Shown: positions 16,378 through 25,047, counted from the stretch's first letter. The stretch is 64,000 bases of DNA from Rhodobacteraceae bacterium (ex Bugula neritina AB1) (GCA_001730095.1 MDLF01000051.1:1-64000), one strand, 5' to 3'. Notes: a model not told the origin generated them from the letters alone. Translations and numbers: made by a program.

Positions 16378-18420
16378 TCAGAACGATGTGGTCAGCCCGA
16401 CGAACAGCCGGCGCCCGTCAAGGGTCGTTCCGTCAACGGACTGCAGAACTTCCCGATCGAACACATTGTAAACTGTTGCGTTCAATCGCGCGGCATCTGT
16501 CACTTGGTAGCTCACACCCAGATCAACCAAGGTGCGGGCCGGGCTTACCGCCGGATCCAGCAACTGCGATGTTGCTTCACTGCGATACGTGAGGCTGCTC
16601 CAAACATTTGTTCTTTCGTTTGGCGCCCAGCCAAGGCGCAGGTTGAAAAGATGATCCGGCACTTCGTTAAAGGAATTGCCCGCATTTTCTCCCGTCAGAT
16701 ATTCGCTATCCGAATAGGTATAGTTTGCACGGACATCAAAATTCCCCAACGGGATATCAAGCGTTGCCTCAATCCCCTGCAGCTCGGCTTTGTCAACATT
16801 CACATATTGGCGAATAAAGTCTCTTGTTTGGCCATTAAAGGAGCAAGAGGCCGGGGTGCCGACAGGCGTTTCGCAGATAACTTCCTGATCAATTTTATTG
16901 TCAAACTTTGTGTGGAACGCGGTCACGCTCGCCTGCCAGCCTGCGGCACTTTGATAGGCAACCCCAACTTCGAAAGTGTCTGTTTCTTCCGGTTGCAGAT
17001 TGGTGTTTCCGATATCCCAAGCGGCGCCGCGCGCAGCCTGTTCGACAATATTGTCATCTGCCTGCTTAAGCTCCGGAGTCAGGAAGCCTGCGCTGTATCC
17101 CCCTCGCAGCGTTACCGCGTCATTGAGACGATACACAGCATAGAGGCGCGGGGTGACCGTGCTGCCGTAGTTTTCGTTCTCATCAAAGCGCAATCCTGCC
17201 GTGAGCGTCAGATCCGGAGTGATTTCCCAATCATCTTCTGCAAAGACACCAAATTGCCACCGCGTCAGGTCAGTATTGATCGACCCAATGAAACGGGCCC
17301 GCTCATGGCTGGTCGCTTCATACCTGTAATCGAACCCGAATGTTGTCTTGTGGTCCTGCCAGCCGACCGTGGTTTTGCTGTTCAGGATCGTCACATCATA
17401 GCTGGAGAGATACGCCGGCTGCAAAGCTGCAACAGCTGGATCCAAAGCGCCATTGTCAATATCAACGCGCTCGTGGGACAGGTAGCTGACCGTTTCAGCC
17501 CCGTTGTCCCATTTAAACGTATGGGTCAGCGCGCCATACGTCCGCTCTGTATCCACATAGCTGTTCGTGCGGCTGCTGGTCACAGACGTAAGCTCGTAAT
17601 CCAAATCCGAACGGCCGATTTCGAACGCCAGGTCCTGGCGGTCTGACATAATCCAGTTCAGCCTTGCGCCATGAGTGTTCAGTTTCCCCTCGGGGAAACC
17701 ACCAACATAGCGGTCCTCGGCACGCTCGGTTGTGTCACCGAACAAAGAGAGATTCAGCCGTCCCGCAATCAAAGGCCCTGTCAGATAATATTGCAGTGTC
17801 TTTTCATCGCTGCTCTGGCTGTTTTCCTGAAGCGTGTATCCAAGTGTCACTTCACCGGTCCACACATCCGATGTTTTCTTGGTGATGACATTCACAACGC
17901 CGCCCATTGCGGAGGTCCCATAAAGAGAAGACATGGGGCCGCGGATCACTTCGACCCGTTCGATCATCGCATTGGGAGGCAAGAACGTGGTCCGCTGACC
18001 CGCGCCCCATCCGTTATAGTAAGCACTCTGAGAAGCGCCCAGGGGCTTACCATCCACCAGCAGAGCAACGTAATCTTCGCTCAAGCCCCGGATGGTTATA
18101 TCCCCACCTAGCAGCTTGCCCTCCTGCTGAATAGAGACACCAACGGAATCTCCGATCAAATCTACGATGGAATCGCCTGGACGGCTTTCAATTTCAGAAC
18201 GATCAATCACTGTAACCGATGCAGGCGCATCAGAGAGAAGCTGTTCAAAACCAGTCGCCGTAACGAGAATCGGCTCGAGCTGAAGCACTTCCCCGGAACC
18301 GGTCTCATTGGCGTTGCCAAACCCGTTGCCATCAGAAGTCTCCGCCAGAACCAGCGTCGGGAAATGCAAGACGATGCTTGCAATTGGAATTAGCGCGTGC
18401 CGTGAAGTAAAGAGAGTCAT
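16378..18420 (-). CDS. TonB-dependent outer-membrane siderophore receptor
   Basis: A 680-residue receptor with a signal peptide (cleavage near VLAETS, residue 28) and a TonB box-like EPILVTATG near residue 50. The plug domain has SVTVIDRSEIE, GGDITIRGLSEDYVALLVDGKPLG and VEVIRGPMSSLYGTSAMGGVVNVITKK. The beta-barrel has NTNLQPEETDTFEVGVAY and ends in the terminal aromatic FVGLTTSF. Overall it resembles the FepA/CirA/BfrA group of catecholate-type siderophore receptors. It is the first gene of the cluster and imports the ferric complex across the outer membrane using TonB energy. I did not recognise a clear Fur, RirA or Irr box upstream, although iron control is expected. Confidence 0.92.
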   Translation of the reverse strand: MTLFTSRHALIPIASIVLHFPTLVLAETSDGNGFGNANETGSGEVLQLEPILVTATGFEQLLSDAPASVTVIDRSEIESRPGDSIVDLIGDSVGVSIQQEGKLLGGDITIRGLSEDYVALLVDGKPLGASQSAYYNGWGAGQRTTFLPPNAMIERVEVIRGPMSSLYGTSAMGGVVNVITKKTSDVWTGEVTLGYTLQENSQSSDEKTLQYYLTGPLIAGRLNLSLFGDTTERAEDRYVGGFPEGKLNTHGARLNWIMSDRQDLAFEIGRSDLDYELTSVTSSRTNSYVDTERTYGALTHTFKWDNGAETVSYLSHERVDIDNGALDPAVAALQPAYLSSYDVTILNSKTTVGWQDHKTTFGFDYRYEATSHERARFIGSINTDLTRWQFGVFAEDDWEITPDLTLTAGLRFDENENYGSTVTPRLYAVYRLNDAVTLRGGYSAGFLTPELKQADDNIVEQAARGAAWDIGNTNLQPEETDTFEVGVAYQSAAGWQASVTAFHTKFDNKIDQEVICETPVGTPASCSFNGQTRDFIRQYVNVDKAELQGIEATLDIPLGNFDVRANYTYSDSEYLTGENAGNSFNEVPDHLFNLRLGWAPNERTNVWSSLTYRSEATSQLLDPAVSPARTLVDLGVSYQVTDAARLNATVYNVFDREVLQSVDGTTLDGRRLFVGLTTSF

Positions 18421-18704
18421 TATGTCTGTCCGCCAGCCTAGCAGTATCTTGAATGCTGCAGTCGCGGTTGCGACGGCTTAACACTCAGTTTCTTTTCATG
18501 GCTTGCAAACGCGGTGACGGTGGCTAGCTTTTCGAGGTGCCGTGAGCAGCGCACCCAGAGTTCGATCCAAATCAAGTGTTTTAGTCAGGTTTCCTAGATC
18601 GGATCGACGAACGGCCAAAAAATGCCGGCGAACGACGTCCCTTGTAAACCTCAGGTCTTTCGCACTGACGATGATCGTTGGTGACGGAGAACTTCTACTA
18701 GCAG

Positions 18705-18834
18705 CTAAATTCCCAGTTGGTCTGAAAGGATCATTGTCTGGCCCGGCTTGTTCCGCATCTGCATGCCAACGCCCATATCAACAGCCACATGCTTGCGCGT
18801 CAGACCACGCGTCAGTACAATACGCACCGCACCC
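18705..18834 (-). pseudogene. Degraded orfA remnant of an IS3-family transposase
   Basis: On the minus strand, one frame between stop codons reads AVRIVLTRGLTRKHVAVDMGVGM. It continues with a diverged NKPGQ where IS3 OrfA proteins have STLNKWVQ; codon-by-codon several bases still match that consensus. This is the helix-turn-helix N-terminal part of an IS3/IS600-type OrfA. No start codon or orfB is attached, so it is a fossil. It lies in the otherwise featureless gap upstream of the siderophore receptor and suggests past insertion activity there. Confidence 0.55.
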
Positions 18835-19269
18835 TAGCGGAAATCCCCCTCCATTTCAGTCCCATAGATGGTCTGCTTTGTTGCGGTAGATGCAAACAAA
18901 ACAGCGGCATCAGATTGCGGCAAGCCCCGACAAAGCATGCGCCGCTGTTTCACGGTTCTTGCCCTCGCCGCGCGCCTTGCAGCACACAGCGGAAATTCAC
19001 CTCAACCGAAGGGGGCTTGCACGTCTTGCGGCGGCTATCATTGATCCCCAGATCAGCCGCCGCTTTGCCGGGTCCGGCTTTCGCCTCTTCCTCACTCCCA
19101 GATGGATCAGACAGGCTGGAAACCTTACGCCCAGCAGCTCCCGATCAGGCCCGCAGGTGCTGTTGCCAGACATGCTCTACCTGGCAATCTGGTTCGCCCG
19201 TTCGTCGGCCTGACGCAGGTGTAACCGCTGCCAGGGCGGCAGCGCAGATCAGATGACGCTTCTAATCGC
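18835..19269. other. Non-coding or decayed stretch
   Basis: Together with the IS3 remnant this makes an 850-bp gap between the TonB receptor start and the LysR stop. Short frames occur on both strands, but none has a plausible ribosome site, a recognisable domain or consistent codon use. I see no RNA gene. It looks like decayed insertion-related sequence. Confidence 0.5.
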
Positions 19270-20157
19270 TCAGGCAGCCCCGCCCAGCAGAAAATCCTGA
19301 ACCACGCTGAAAATCGGGGATCTGGCAAAAGCCGGGGCGGTCTTTGCAACGAGTCTGGCTGGCAGATCAAGACTGCCAGAAAAGGGCCGCACCAATTCGC
19401 CGTTGTCCAGCAGCGGCTGCACCAATGCCTCATGCGCGATCAGCACGCCGCCGCCGTGACGGGCCTCTTCCAAGGCCACGGAGAACAGCGAATGCACAGT
19501 GCCGGCGCGGGCAATACCATCGGCATCCGGCTGGGCGCTCAACCACATGTCCCAGTCCTTGGCCCAGGCGCCATCGTGAAGCAGCGTTTCCTTGTTCAGA
19601 TCTGCAAGCCCGGTTAGGCGGGCTGCGATCTCCGGGGCGCAGACCGGGAAAATCCTGTCGCGGGCGACTTCCATTTCATTGGCGCCCAGTTGATCTGCCC
19701 CATAGAACAACGTCAGGTCAAAAGGTTCGCGGGTCAGATTTGGCGGCGTTTCCATCGCCACCACGGAAACAGAGATTTCCGGTGCCGCCCTGCGCAACTG
19801 CCCCAGTCGCGGCGGCAGCCACAGCTGAGCAATGGACGGCAGCGCTGCCACTTTTACCTTGCGTGGCGCCGCCTTGGCGCGCAACGCCTGTACCGCCATT
19901 CCAAGCTGATCGAAGGCCGATGTGAACCCGGGCAGCAGCTCCTCGGCAAGCGGTGTCAAAACGACACCGCGGGCGTTGCGAACAAACAGCGGAGCTTCGG
20001 CCCAGGCCTCCAGTGATTTGATATGCTGGGTGACGGCGCCGGGCGTTACCGCCAACTCATCGGCGGCTGCGGTGAAACTGCCCAGCCGGGCTGCCGCCTC
20101 GAAAGCGCGCAGGGCATTCAAATGCGGCCCTTTGGGCCGTGCCGGAGCAAGGGACAT
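19270..20157 (-). CDS. LysR-family regulator (GcvA-like)
   Basis: A 295-residue LysR regulator. The winged helix at residues 12-71 reads NALRAFEAAARLGSFTAAADELAVTPGAVTQHIKSLE, in the GcvA/AmpR style (AVTQHIKSLE). The periplasmic-binding-like effector domain follows. It is transcribed away from an SHMT-family gene with a 112-bp shared region containing two inverted repeats, one of them a textbook T-N11-A LysR box. The arrangement strongly suggests it controls the SHMT paralogue and itself, perhaps responding to an amino acid such as glycine, serine or an analogue (inference). Confidence 0.9.
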   Translation of the reverse strand: MSLAPARPKGPHLNALRAFEAAARLGSFTAAADELAVTPGAVTQHIKSLEAWAEAPLFVRNARGVVLTPLAEELLPGFTSAFDQLGMAVQALRAKAAPRKVKVAALPSIAQLWLPPRLGQLRRAAPEISVSVVAMETPPNLTREPFDLTLFYGADQLGANEMEVARDRIFPVCAPEIAARLTGLADLNKETLLHDGAWAKDWDMWLSAQPDADGIARAGTVHSLFSVALEEARHGGGVLIAHEALVQPLLDNGELVRPFSGSLDLPARLVAKTAPAFARSPIFSVVQDFLLGGAA

Positions 20158-20166
20158 GAGTTTTAG

Positions 20167-20209
20167 CCTTAGTTTTTCTAAGGTAAAATAATAGCAATAC
20201 TGATTTGCT
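20167..20209. promoter_or_regulatory. LysR-type operator region
   Basis: CCTTAG-TTTTT-CTAAGG (20167-20183) is a perfect 6-bp inverted repeat that includes a T-N11-A LysR box (20169-20181). A second repeat, AGCAA-N7-TTGCT, spans 20193-20209. Both lie between the divergent LysR and SHMT-like genes, 10 to 52 bp upstream of the LysR start. Confidence 0.65.
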
Positions 20210-20269
20210 GTAAACAGGTCAAAACCCGCATTCTTTGGGCAGTTTTACATGTGATGCGGAGGAGCCCTC

Positions 20270-21535
20270 ATGTCGCAGCATTTCACCCAATCCGTCGCCG
20301 CCACCGACCCGCTGGTGGCCGAAGCCCTGGCCAACGAGAAATCTCGTCAACAGGACCAGATCGAGCTTATTGCCTCGGAAAACATCGTCAGCCGCGCGGT
20401 GCTGGACGCGCTTGGCCACGAGATGACCAACAAGACGCTGGAAGGCTACCCGGGCAACCGCTTCCATGGTGGCGGCCGCTTTGTCGATGTTGTGGAAGAC
20501 GCCGCTATTGATCGCGCCAAGCAGCTGTTCGGCTGTGACTACGCCAATGTGCAGCCGCATTCCGGCAGCCAGGCCAACCTGGCCGTGTTCTTCCTGCTGC
20601 TCAAGCCCGGCGACAAGGTGCTGTCCCTGGATCTGGCCGCCGGCGGCCACCTGAGCCATGGCCTGAAAGCCAACCTCTCGGGCCGCTGGTTCGAACCGCA
20701 CCACTATGGTGTCGATGCCGACAGCGAAGTGATCGATTATGACGCGCTGGAACAGCAGGCCGAAGAGATCCAGCCCAAGCTGATCATCACCGGTGGCTCC
20801 GCCTATCCGCGTGAGATTGATTTTGAACGCATGGGTAAAATCGCCAAGAAGGTTGGCGCCTGGTTCCACGTCGATATGGCTCATATCGCCGGTCTGGTGG
20901 CTGCGGGCGAACATCCCTCCCCGTTCCCGCATGCAGATATCGTCACCTGCACCACCACCAAGACCCTGCGCGGTCCTCGCGGCGGGCTGATCCTCACCAA
21001 CAACGAAGACTGGTTCAAAAAGCTGCAGTCGGCAGTGTTCCCAGGTGTTCAGGGTTCGATCCACAGCCAGGTGCTGGCGGCCAAGGCTGTCTGCCTGGGC
21101 GAAGCGCAGACGGATGAATTCAAGGCCTATGCGGCTCAGGTGAAGGCCAACGCAGCCACGCTTGCAGCCACCCTTCAGAAACGCGGCCTGCGGATCGTCT
21201 CAGGCGGCACCGACACGCATTTGGCATTGGTTGACCTCAGCCCCAAGGGGATCACCGGCAAACGCGCCGAGACCGTTCTGGAGCGCGCGAACATCACCGC
21301 CAACAAGAACGCCATCCCCAATGACAGCCCGCGGCCGCCAGAGTGGGTTGGCCTGCGTCTGGGCGCTGGTGCCGCAACCACACGCGGCATGAAAGAAGCC
21401 GAGTTCGAGGCGTTGGGTGAAATGATCGCGGACCTGGTGGAAGCAGAAGCGGCCGGGGATACAGATGCCGCCGTCGCACGCTGTGCCGCACAAGTGGCAG
21501 AGCTTTGCGCCGCTTTCCCAGTCTACCGCGACTGA
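20270..21535 (+). CDS. Serine hydroxymethyltransferase-family paralogue with altered active site
   Basis: A 421-residue fold-type I PLP enzyme of the SHMT family. The PLP lysine is K231 in TTTKTLRGPRGG, and the C-terminal carboxylate-binding Arg region (GLRLGAGAATTRG) is retained. Three active-site positions differ from canonical GlyA. The Tyr in NKYAEGYPG is T56 (NKTLEGYPG). The KRYYGG pair is NRFHGG (residues 63-68). The His just before the PLP lysine (THK) is T230. This fits a side branch that may act on another hydroxyamino acid, such as alpha-methylserine, rather than the housekeeping serine-glycine enzyme. It is followed by its own terminator and faced by a dedicated LysR regulator, which supports a specialised role. 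The product name beyond SHMT family is inference. Confidence 0.88.
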   Translation: MSQHFTQSVAATDPLVAEALANEKSRQQDQIELIASENIVSRAVLDALGHEMTNKTLEGYPGNRFHGGGRFVDVVEDAAIDRAKQLFGCDYANVQPHSGSQANLAVFFLLLKPGDKVLSLDLAAGGHLSHGLKANLSGRWFEPHHYGVDADSEVIDYDALEQQAEEIQPKLIITGGSAYPREIDFERMGKIAKKVGAWFHVDMAHIAGLVAAGEHPSPFPHADIVTCTTTKTLRGPRGGLILTNNEDWFKKLQSAVFPGVQGSIHSQVLAAKAVCLGEAQTDEFKAYAAQVKANAATLAATLQKRGLRIVSGGTDTHLALVDLSPKGITGKRAETVLERANITANKNAIPNDSPRPPEWVGLRLGAGAATTRGMKEAEFEALGEMIADLVEAEAAGDTDAAVARCAAQVAELCAAFPVYRD

Positions 21536-21579
21536 CCTGACGCACTCCCCAGCAGGCAGTCTATCGCCTGCTGACCTGG

Positions 21580-21613
21580 CCCCGCCGCGCTGCTATGCAC
21601 GGCGGGGCTTTTT
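21580..21613 (+). terminator. Rho-independent terminator after the SHMT paralogue
   Basis: CCCCGCCG and CGGCGGGG form a perfect 8-bp stem with a 12-base loop, followed by CTTTTT. It lies 44 bp after the stop codon of the SHMT-like gene. Confidence 0.85.
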
Positions 21614-21985
21614 CATGCCGCAGACACCATGCCTGCCCACGTTTTTCGGGAAAGATGCGCCCCCAAACGGCACATTTCTGTCTGCAACCCAAGGGAACGA
21701 GGGCATCGATAAAATCCTGCAGCGCCACCGTGGCGAAATGGTGCAGCAGTAGGCAGACAGGGACACAGCGGCGGTTTCGGCGCGTTAGCATGACGCGACC
21801 GGCCACGGATGCTGCTGTCACCGGCCAAAGGACGGCTCGAGCTGGCGCAGTCGGTCTAGGGGCCAGCCAGCGTCAGAACACATTTGTGATGTGGACTATT
21901 GGCGGGAGCCAGATGTCGGGAAACGAGGATCAGAGCTTTCTGCCCAAAGGCCGCCTTTTGATGGCAAAAAAACTGCAGGGCCGGT
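21614..21985. other. Gap without a recognisable gene
   Basis: This 370-bp stretch lies between the SHMT terminator and the stop of the AraC regulator. Frames on either strand lack ribosome sites and known domains. I see no RNA gene or mobile-element signature. Confidence 0.5.
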
Positions 21986-22957
21986 TCAGCCGGCAGCGCC
22001 GGTATAGCGCAACTTGCGGGCTTGGGACGGCATTCGCCCGTACCGCTCCCGGTACCAATGCGAGAAATTGGACTTGGAGGCAAAGCCACTGGCCACACAA
22101 ACCTCCAGTATGGGAAGGTCGGTCTGGTACAAAAGCTGATGTGCGTGCTCAAGCCGGATATTGCGGTAAACTGCCATTGGCGTTTCACCGAATTTTCTGC
22201 GGAAACTGCGCTCCAACTGACGTGGTGAAACTGCCAGCGCCGCCGCCAGCCTGCGGCCCGGAATCGGGCTTTCAATGTTCTCCTGCATCATCTCCAGCCC
22301 GCGCAAAAGCAGCGCGCTGCCTTCGGCCTGGCGCATGTATTTGCTTTTTTCAGAGTGGGAGCGTGCGCATGCGTCCAGAGTGAGCCCGACATCAGCGGCA
22401 ACGGATTGCGCGACAAAGGCGCCCAGGTCTTCGGCGACCATGGCCAGGATCATATGCATCGCGGCAATGCCGCCAAATGCACTATGGACATGACCGTCCC
22501 GCCAGATCGGTCCGGGATCTGAACAGATAGCAAATCGGCTCTCCCGTGCGGCAAACTCAAGCCGGGGATGGACGGTCACTTCACGCTGTTTCAACCCGGG
22601 CACATCCTGCAGCAGGAAAACCGCGCCACCAACCAGTCCGATACGATGAAAGCACGGCAGTTTGCTGCGCAATGGTCCTCTGATTTCTTCGGATGCCTGC
22701 CAACGCTCGCGACTTTGCCCGAACAGGATCAGTGTCTGGTTCCGGCCGCCACTGCTGACCCCGCGCAGCGGCTCAAGCCCGGAAACAGTTTCAAAACGAT
22801 AGTAGTCCTTCCCAACCAGCTCATTTGCACTGTCAAGCAATTCGGTACAGGCGCCAATGGCGGAATTGGAATTGCAGGACTGCACCAGAATTGAAACATT
22901 GTGCTGACCGATGGAAACTGAGCTGTCAGAGGGATCACAGACGGCTTGATCATACAT
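21986..22957 (-). CDS. GlxA-type AraC-family regulator
   Basis: A 323-residue regulator from the ATG at 22957, chosen because GGAG lies eight bases upstream; the open frame extends to 23188 but that part looks non-coding. The N-terminal half resembles the DJ-1/PfpI-like sensor domain of GlxA regulators (VSILVQSCNSNSAIG, a central FRIGLVGGAVFLLQ and an FGGIAAMHMILAMVAED helix). The C-terminal AraC domain reads SPRQLERSFRRKFGETPMAVYRNIRLEHAHQLLYQTDLPILEVCVASGFASKSNFSHWYRERYGRMPS. GlxA regulators often control amine or amino acid catabolism, e.g. choline, carnitine and arginine. The target here is unknown; the neighbouring SHMT paralogue is a candidate. Confidence 0.87.
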   Translation of the reverse strand: MYDQAVCDPSDSSVSIGQHNVSILVQSCNSNSAIGACTELLDSANELVGKDYYRFETVSGLEPLRGVSSGGRNQTLILFGQSRERWQASEEIRGPLRSKLPCFHRIGLVGGAVFLLQDVPGLKQREVTVHPRLEFAARESRFAICSDPGPIWRDGHVHSAFGGIAAMHMILAMVAEDLGAFVAQSVAADVGLTLDACARSHSEKSKYMRQAEGSALLLRGLEMMQENIESPIPGRRLAAALAVSPRQLERSFRRKFGETPMAVYRNIRLEHAHQLLYQTDLPILEVCVASGFASKSNFSHWYRERYGRMPSQARKLRYTGAAG

Positions 22958-23227
22958 TCGGATTCTCCAGCAAAAGATGGGCAGGAATTGGTTGATTTTC
23001 GCTGCCACGCGGGCACGGAGCAAACCAGAATTTCTGCTAACTTGACTTAGAAAAAATGAACCAGACGCACTGGCGTGTAAGATCAGCCCAGACACTGCGT
23101 GCCATCTTGTCAGCAACCGCAACGCGCACCAGCATCGACGGTTTGCGAAACAGCAAGTCGCCCAGCCAAGTGCCGGGTTGTACGCCACTGAGCTACTCCC
23201 CTATGTTTGTACAGTTTCCGGCGTGGT

Positions 23228-24147
23228 TTAAGCTACTTTCTGCTCCTGCTGATCGGGTTGGGTTTCATTATTTCTCAGCCAATAGACCACGGCTGGAGGT
23301 TTGCCGCGAAGGGCGGAATGTGAGCGTTTGCGGTTGTGGAACTCGATCCATTTGCCGACACCGGCCTTCGCCTTCGCCTCTGACCCGGTTTCTCAGGCAT
23401 GCAGATAGACGCATTCGTATTTTAGGCTTCGCCAGAGCCGTTCCACAAAGATGTTGTCCAGGAACCGTCCTTTCCCATCCATTGATATCCGCACGCGAGA
23501 TCGTCGCAAGCGATCTGTCCAAGCGAAGGATGTGAACTGACTGCCCTGGTCAGTGTTCATGATGTCTGGCGGCGCAAACCGGTGGATGGCTTCGTTCAGC
23601 GCGTCGACGCAGAAGTCTGCCTCCAACGTGTTCGAGATGCGCCAGGCCAGCACCTTGCGCGTGTGCCAATCCATGATGGCGACGAGATACAGGAACCCTC
23701 GCCGCATCGGCAGATAGGGGATGTCCGCCGCCCAGACCTGATTGGGCCGGTCCACCCGCAACCCGCGCAGCAGGTAGGGGTAGGTCTGGTGTCCTTTCGC
23801 CGCCTTGCCCCCTCTCGCACATGCTCTGCATGTGCTGCCAGGCGGCGAGTGTTGGGCTTCTGGTAAATCGGCATGAGACCCATCAGCCGCATGAGACGAC
23901 GAATGCGCTTCTCGTTCACCAGATGACCCTCATTGCGTAGATGCCAGGTCATCTGCCGCACACCGAAGAGCGGTGTCTCAAGGAATTGTTCATCAATTTG
24001 GCGCATGAGCGCGAACTTTAGCGCCGTCTCGCCCCTGGGGGTGTCGTAGAACGACGACCGCGAGATCGACAGCAGCCTGCACTGCTTGCCGATCGACAGA
24101 TCGGGATTGGCGGGTTTAACCATCTTCCGCCTCATCTGCCGGTCCAC
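23228..24147 (-). pseudogene. IS3-family transposase OrfB, frameshifted and interrupted
   Basis: The minus strand encodes an IS3 OrfB (DDE integrase fold) in pieces. The 5' part has LSIGKQCRLLSISRSSFYDTPRG, PLFGVRQMTWHLRNEGHLVNEKRIRRLMRLMGL and YQKPNT. After a palindromic GCACATGC-TCT-GCATGTGC segment (23817-23835) the frame shifts. The DDE core resumes as LRVDRPNQVWAADIPYLPMRRGFLYLVAIMDW (first Asp), MNTDQGSQFTS (second Asp) and FLDNIFVERLWRSLKYECVYLHA. A TGA at 23395-23393 then replaces the usual Trp, and the normal tail (GVGKWIEFHNRKRSHSALRGKPP) follows to the natural stop at 23228. With two lesions no active enzyme can form. Confidence 0.85.
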
Positions 24148-24425
24148 GGCTTGAGCTTTCTGGACAAAAAATCGTTGGCCACGGCCTACTCCCCGATCTT
24201 CGCGTGCAGCTCCTTCATTTGCTCATCGTTGATCTCAGGGGCCTTCTTGCCGCCGCGCTCGAACACGCCCGACGCGCCTTCCAGCAAAGCCTTCTTCCAT
24301 GTGTGGATCATCGTCGGGTGAACCCCGAACCAGCTCGCCAGTTCGGCTACCGTCTGCTCGCCCTTCAGCGCCTCAAGCGCCACCTTCGCCTTGAAATCCG
24401 GCGAATGCTGCTTCCGTTTCGACAT
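24132..24425 (-). pseudogene. IS3-family transposase OrfA with premature stop
   Basis: OrfA begins MSKRKQHSPDFKAKVALEALKGEQTVAELASWFGVHPTMIHTWKKALLEGA, the helix-turn-helix half of an IS3 transposase. After KELHAKIGE a TAG (24188-24186) replaces the usual leucine codon. The expected remainder (AVANDFLSRKLKPWTGR) is still readable to the natural TGA at 24134-24132. The leucine zipper and the frameshift window to OrfB are therefore lost to translation. Confidence 0.85.
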
Positions 24426-24512
24426 CTCTGATCTCCTTCTCCTCGAAGATCCGCAGACAACAAATCGTAGCCTACGTCAGTGTCCGAATTGCGGGGGGTG
24501 GCTCACAGCCAG

Positions 24513-24907
24513 ATGGATCGCAAGACCGCGCAACTCGTTGACCGCCTCGTCGATGCAGACAGCCAAACGCTGATCACCGCATACGAATCCCGTTTGCAGG
24601 AAATGGAGGATCAGAAGCTGTTTCTGAGTGAAAAACTGGCCCAAACGGGCCAACCAACCATCCCCTTCCAGGATGCGTTTCGAACCGCTTTCGATTTTCT
24701 GGCAAACCCTTGGAATCTTTGGGTTCAGGTCGCATTGAAGACCAAAGGGCAATGCTGAAACTTGTCTTTGCCGACCATTTGGCATATTGTCGAAAAGAGG
24801 GTGTTCGAACCGCCAAAACCACCTTACCTCTCAAGGCTTTAGGTGGTTTCTTCGATGTCGAAAAAGAAGTGGTGAGCCGTGCAGGATTCGAACCTGCGAC
24901 CCACTGA
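24513..24907 (+). pseudogene. C-terminal remnant of a serine recombinase/resolvase
   Basis: Two overlapping plus-strand frames together give the C-terminal region of a large serine recombinase. The first has KTAQLVDRLVDADSQTLITAYESRLQEMEDQKLFLSEKLAQ then FLANPWNLW. After a one-base frameshift near 24720 the second has GSGRIEDQRAMLKLVFADHLAYCRKEGVRT and LKALGGF. The N-terminal catalytic domain with the nucleophilic serine is absent, replaced on the left by the dead IS3 element. The frame runs into the 3' end of the convergent tRNA-Lys gene. This is the expected picture of a decayed integrase beside its tRNA attachment site. Confidence 0.75.
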
Positions 24908-24945
24908 TTAAAAGTCAGTTGCTCTACCAACTGAGCTAACGGCCC
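24870..24945 (-). tRNA. tRNA-Lys (anticodon UUU)
   Basis: A complete 76-base tRNA on the minus strand. It has acceptor GGGCCGT pairing with ACGGCTC (one G-U), D-arm AGCTCAGTTGGTAGAGC, anticodon stem CTGAC/ATCAG with loop TTTTA giving UUU, T-arm GGTTCGAATCC and an encoded CCA end. The 3' end faces a decayed serine recombinase. Confidence 0.97.
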
Positions 24946-25047
24946 ACTTCTTCGTTGCGGTCTAAGTGTTTTTTCCAAGAGGTTCAAGCACTTATTTCGC
25001 TTTGGTCTGGCGTGTCAGTCACTGTCACGCTGTCCCGATAGGCGGCG

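Larger units (their letters stand above)
23208..24486. mobile_element. Inactivated IS3-family insertion sequence
   Basis: An insertion sequence with orfA and orfB on the minus strand, about 1.28 kb long. Both genes are broken (premature stop in orfA; frameshift and premature stop in orfB). The ends are approximate: the left tip TGTACAGT and the inverted right tip CGGACACT match partly, and I could not see a clear target duplication. The element abuts the truncated serine recombinase on its right, so insertion or associated deletion removed that gene's 5' part. Confidence 0.75.

Noticed and set aside
18890-19213. 107-codon plus-strand frame between the IS3 remnant and LysR
   Set aside because: It has no ribosome site, no recognisable domain and irregular codon use; it could not be supported as a gene.
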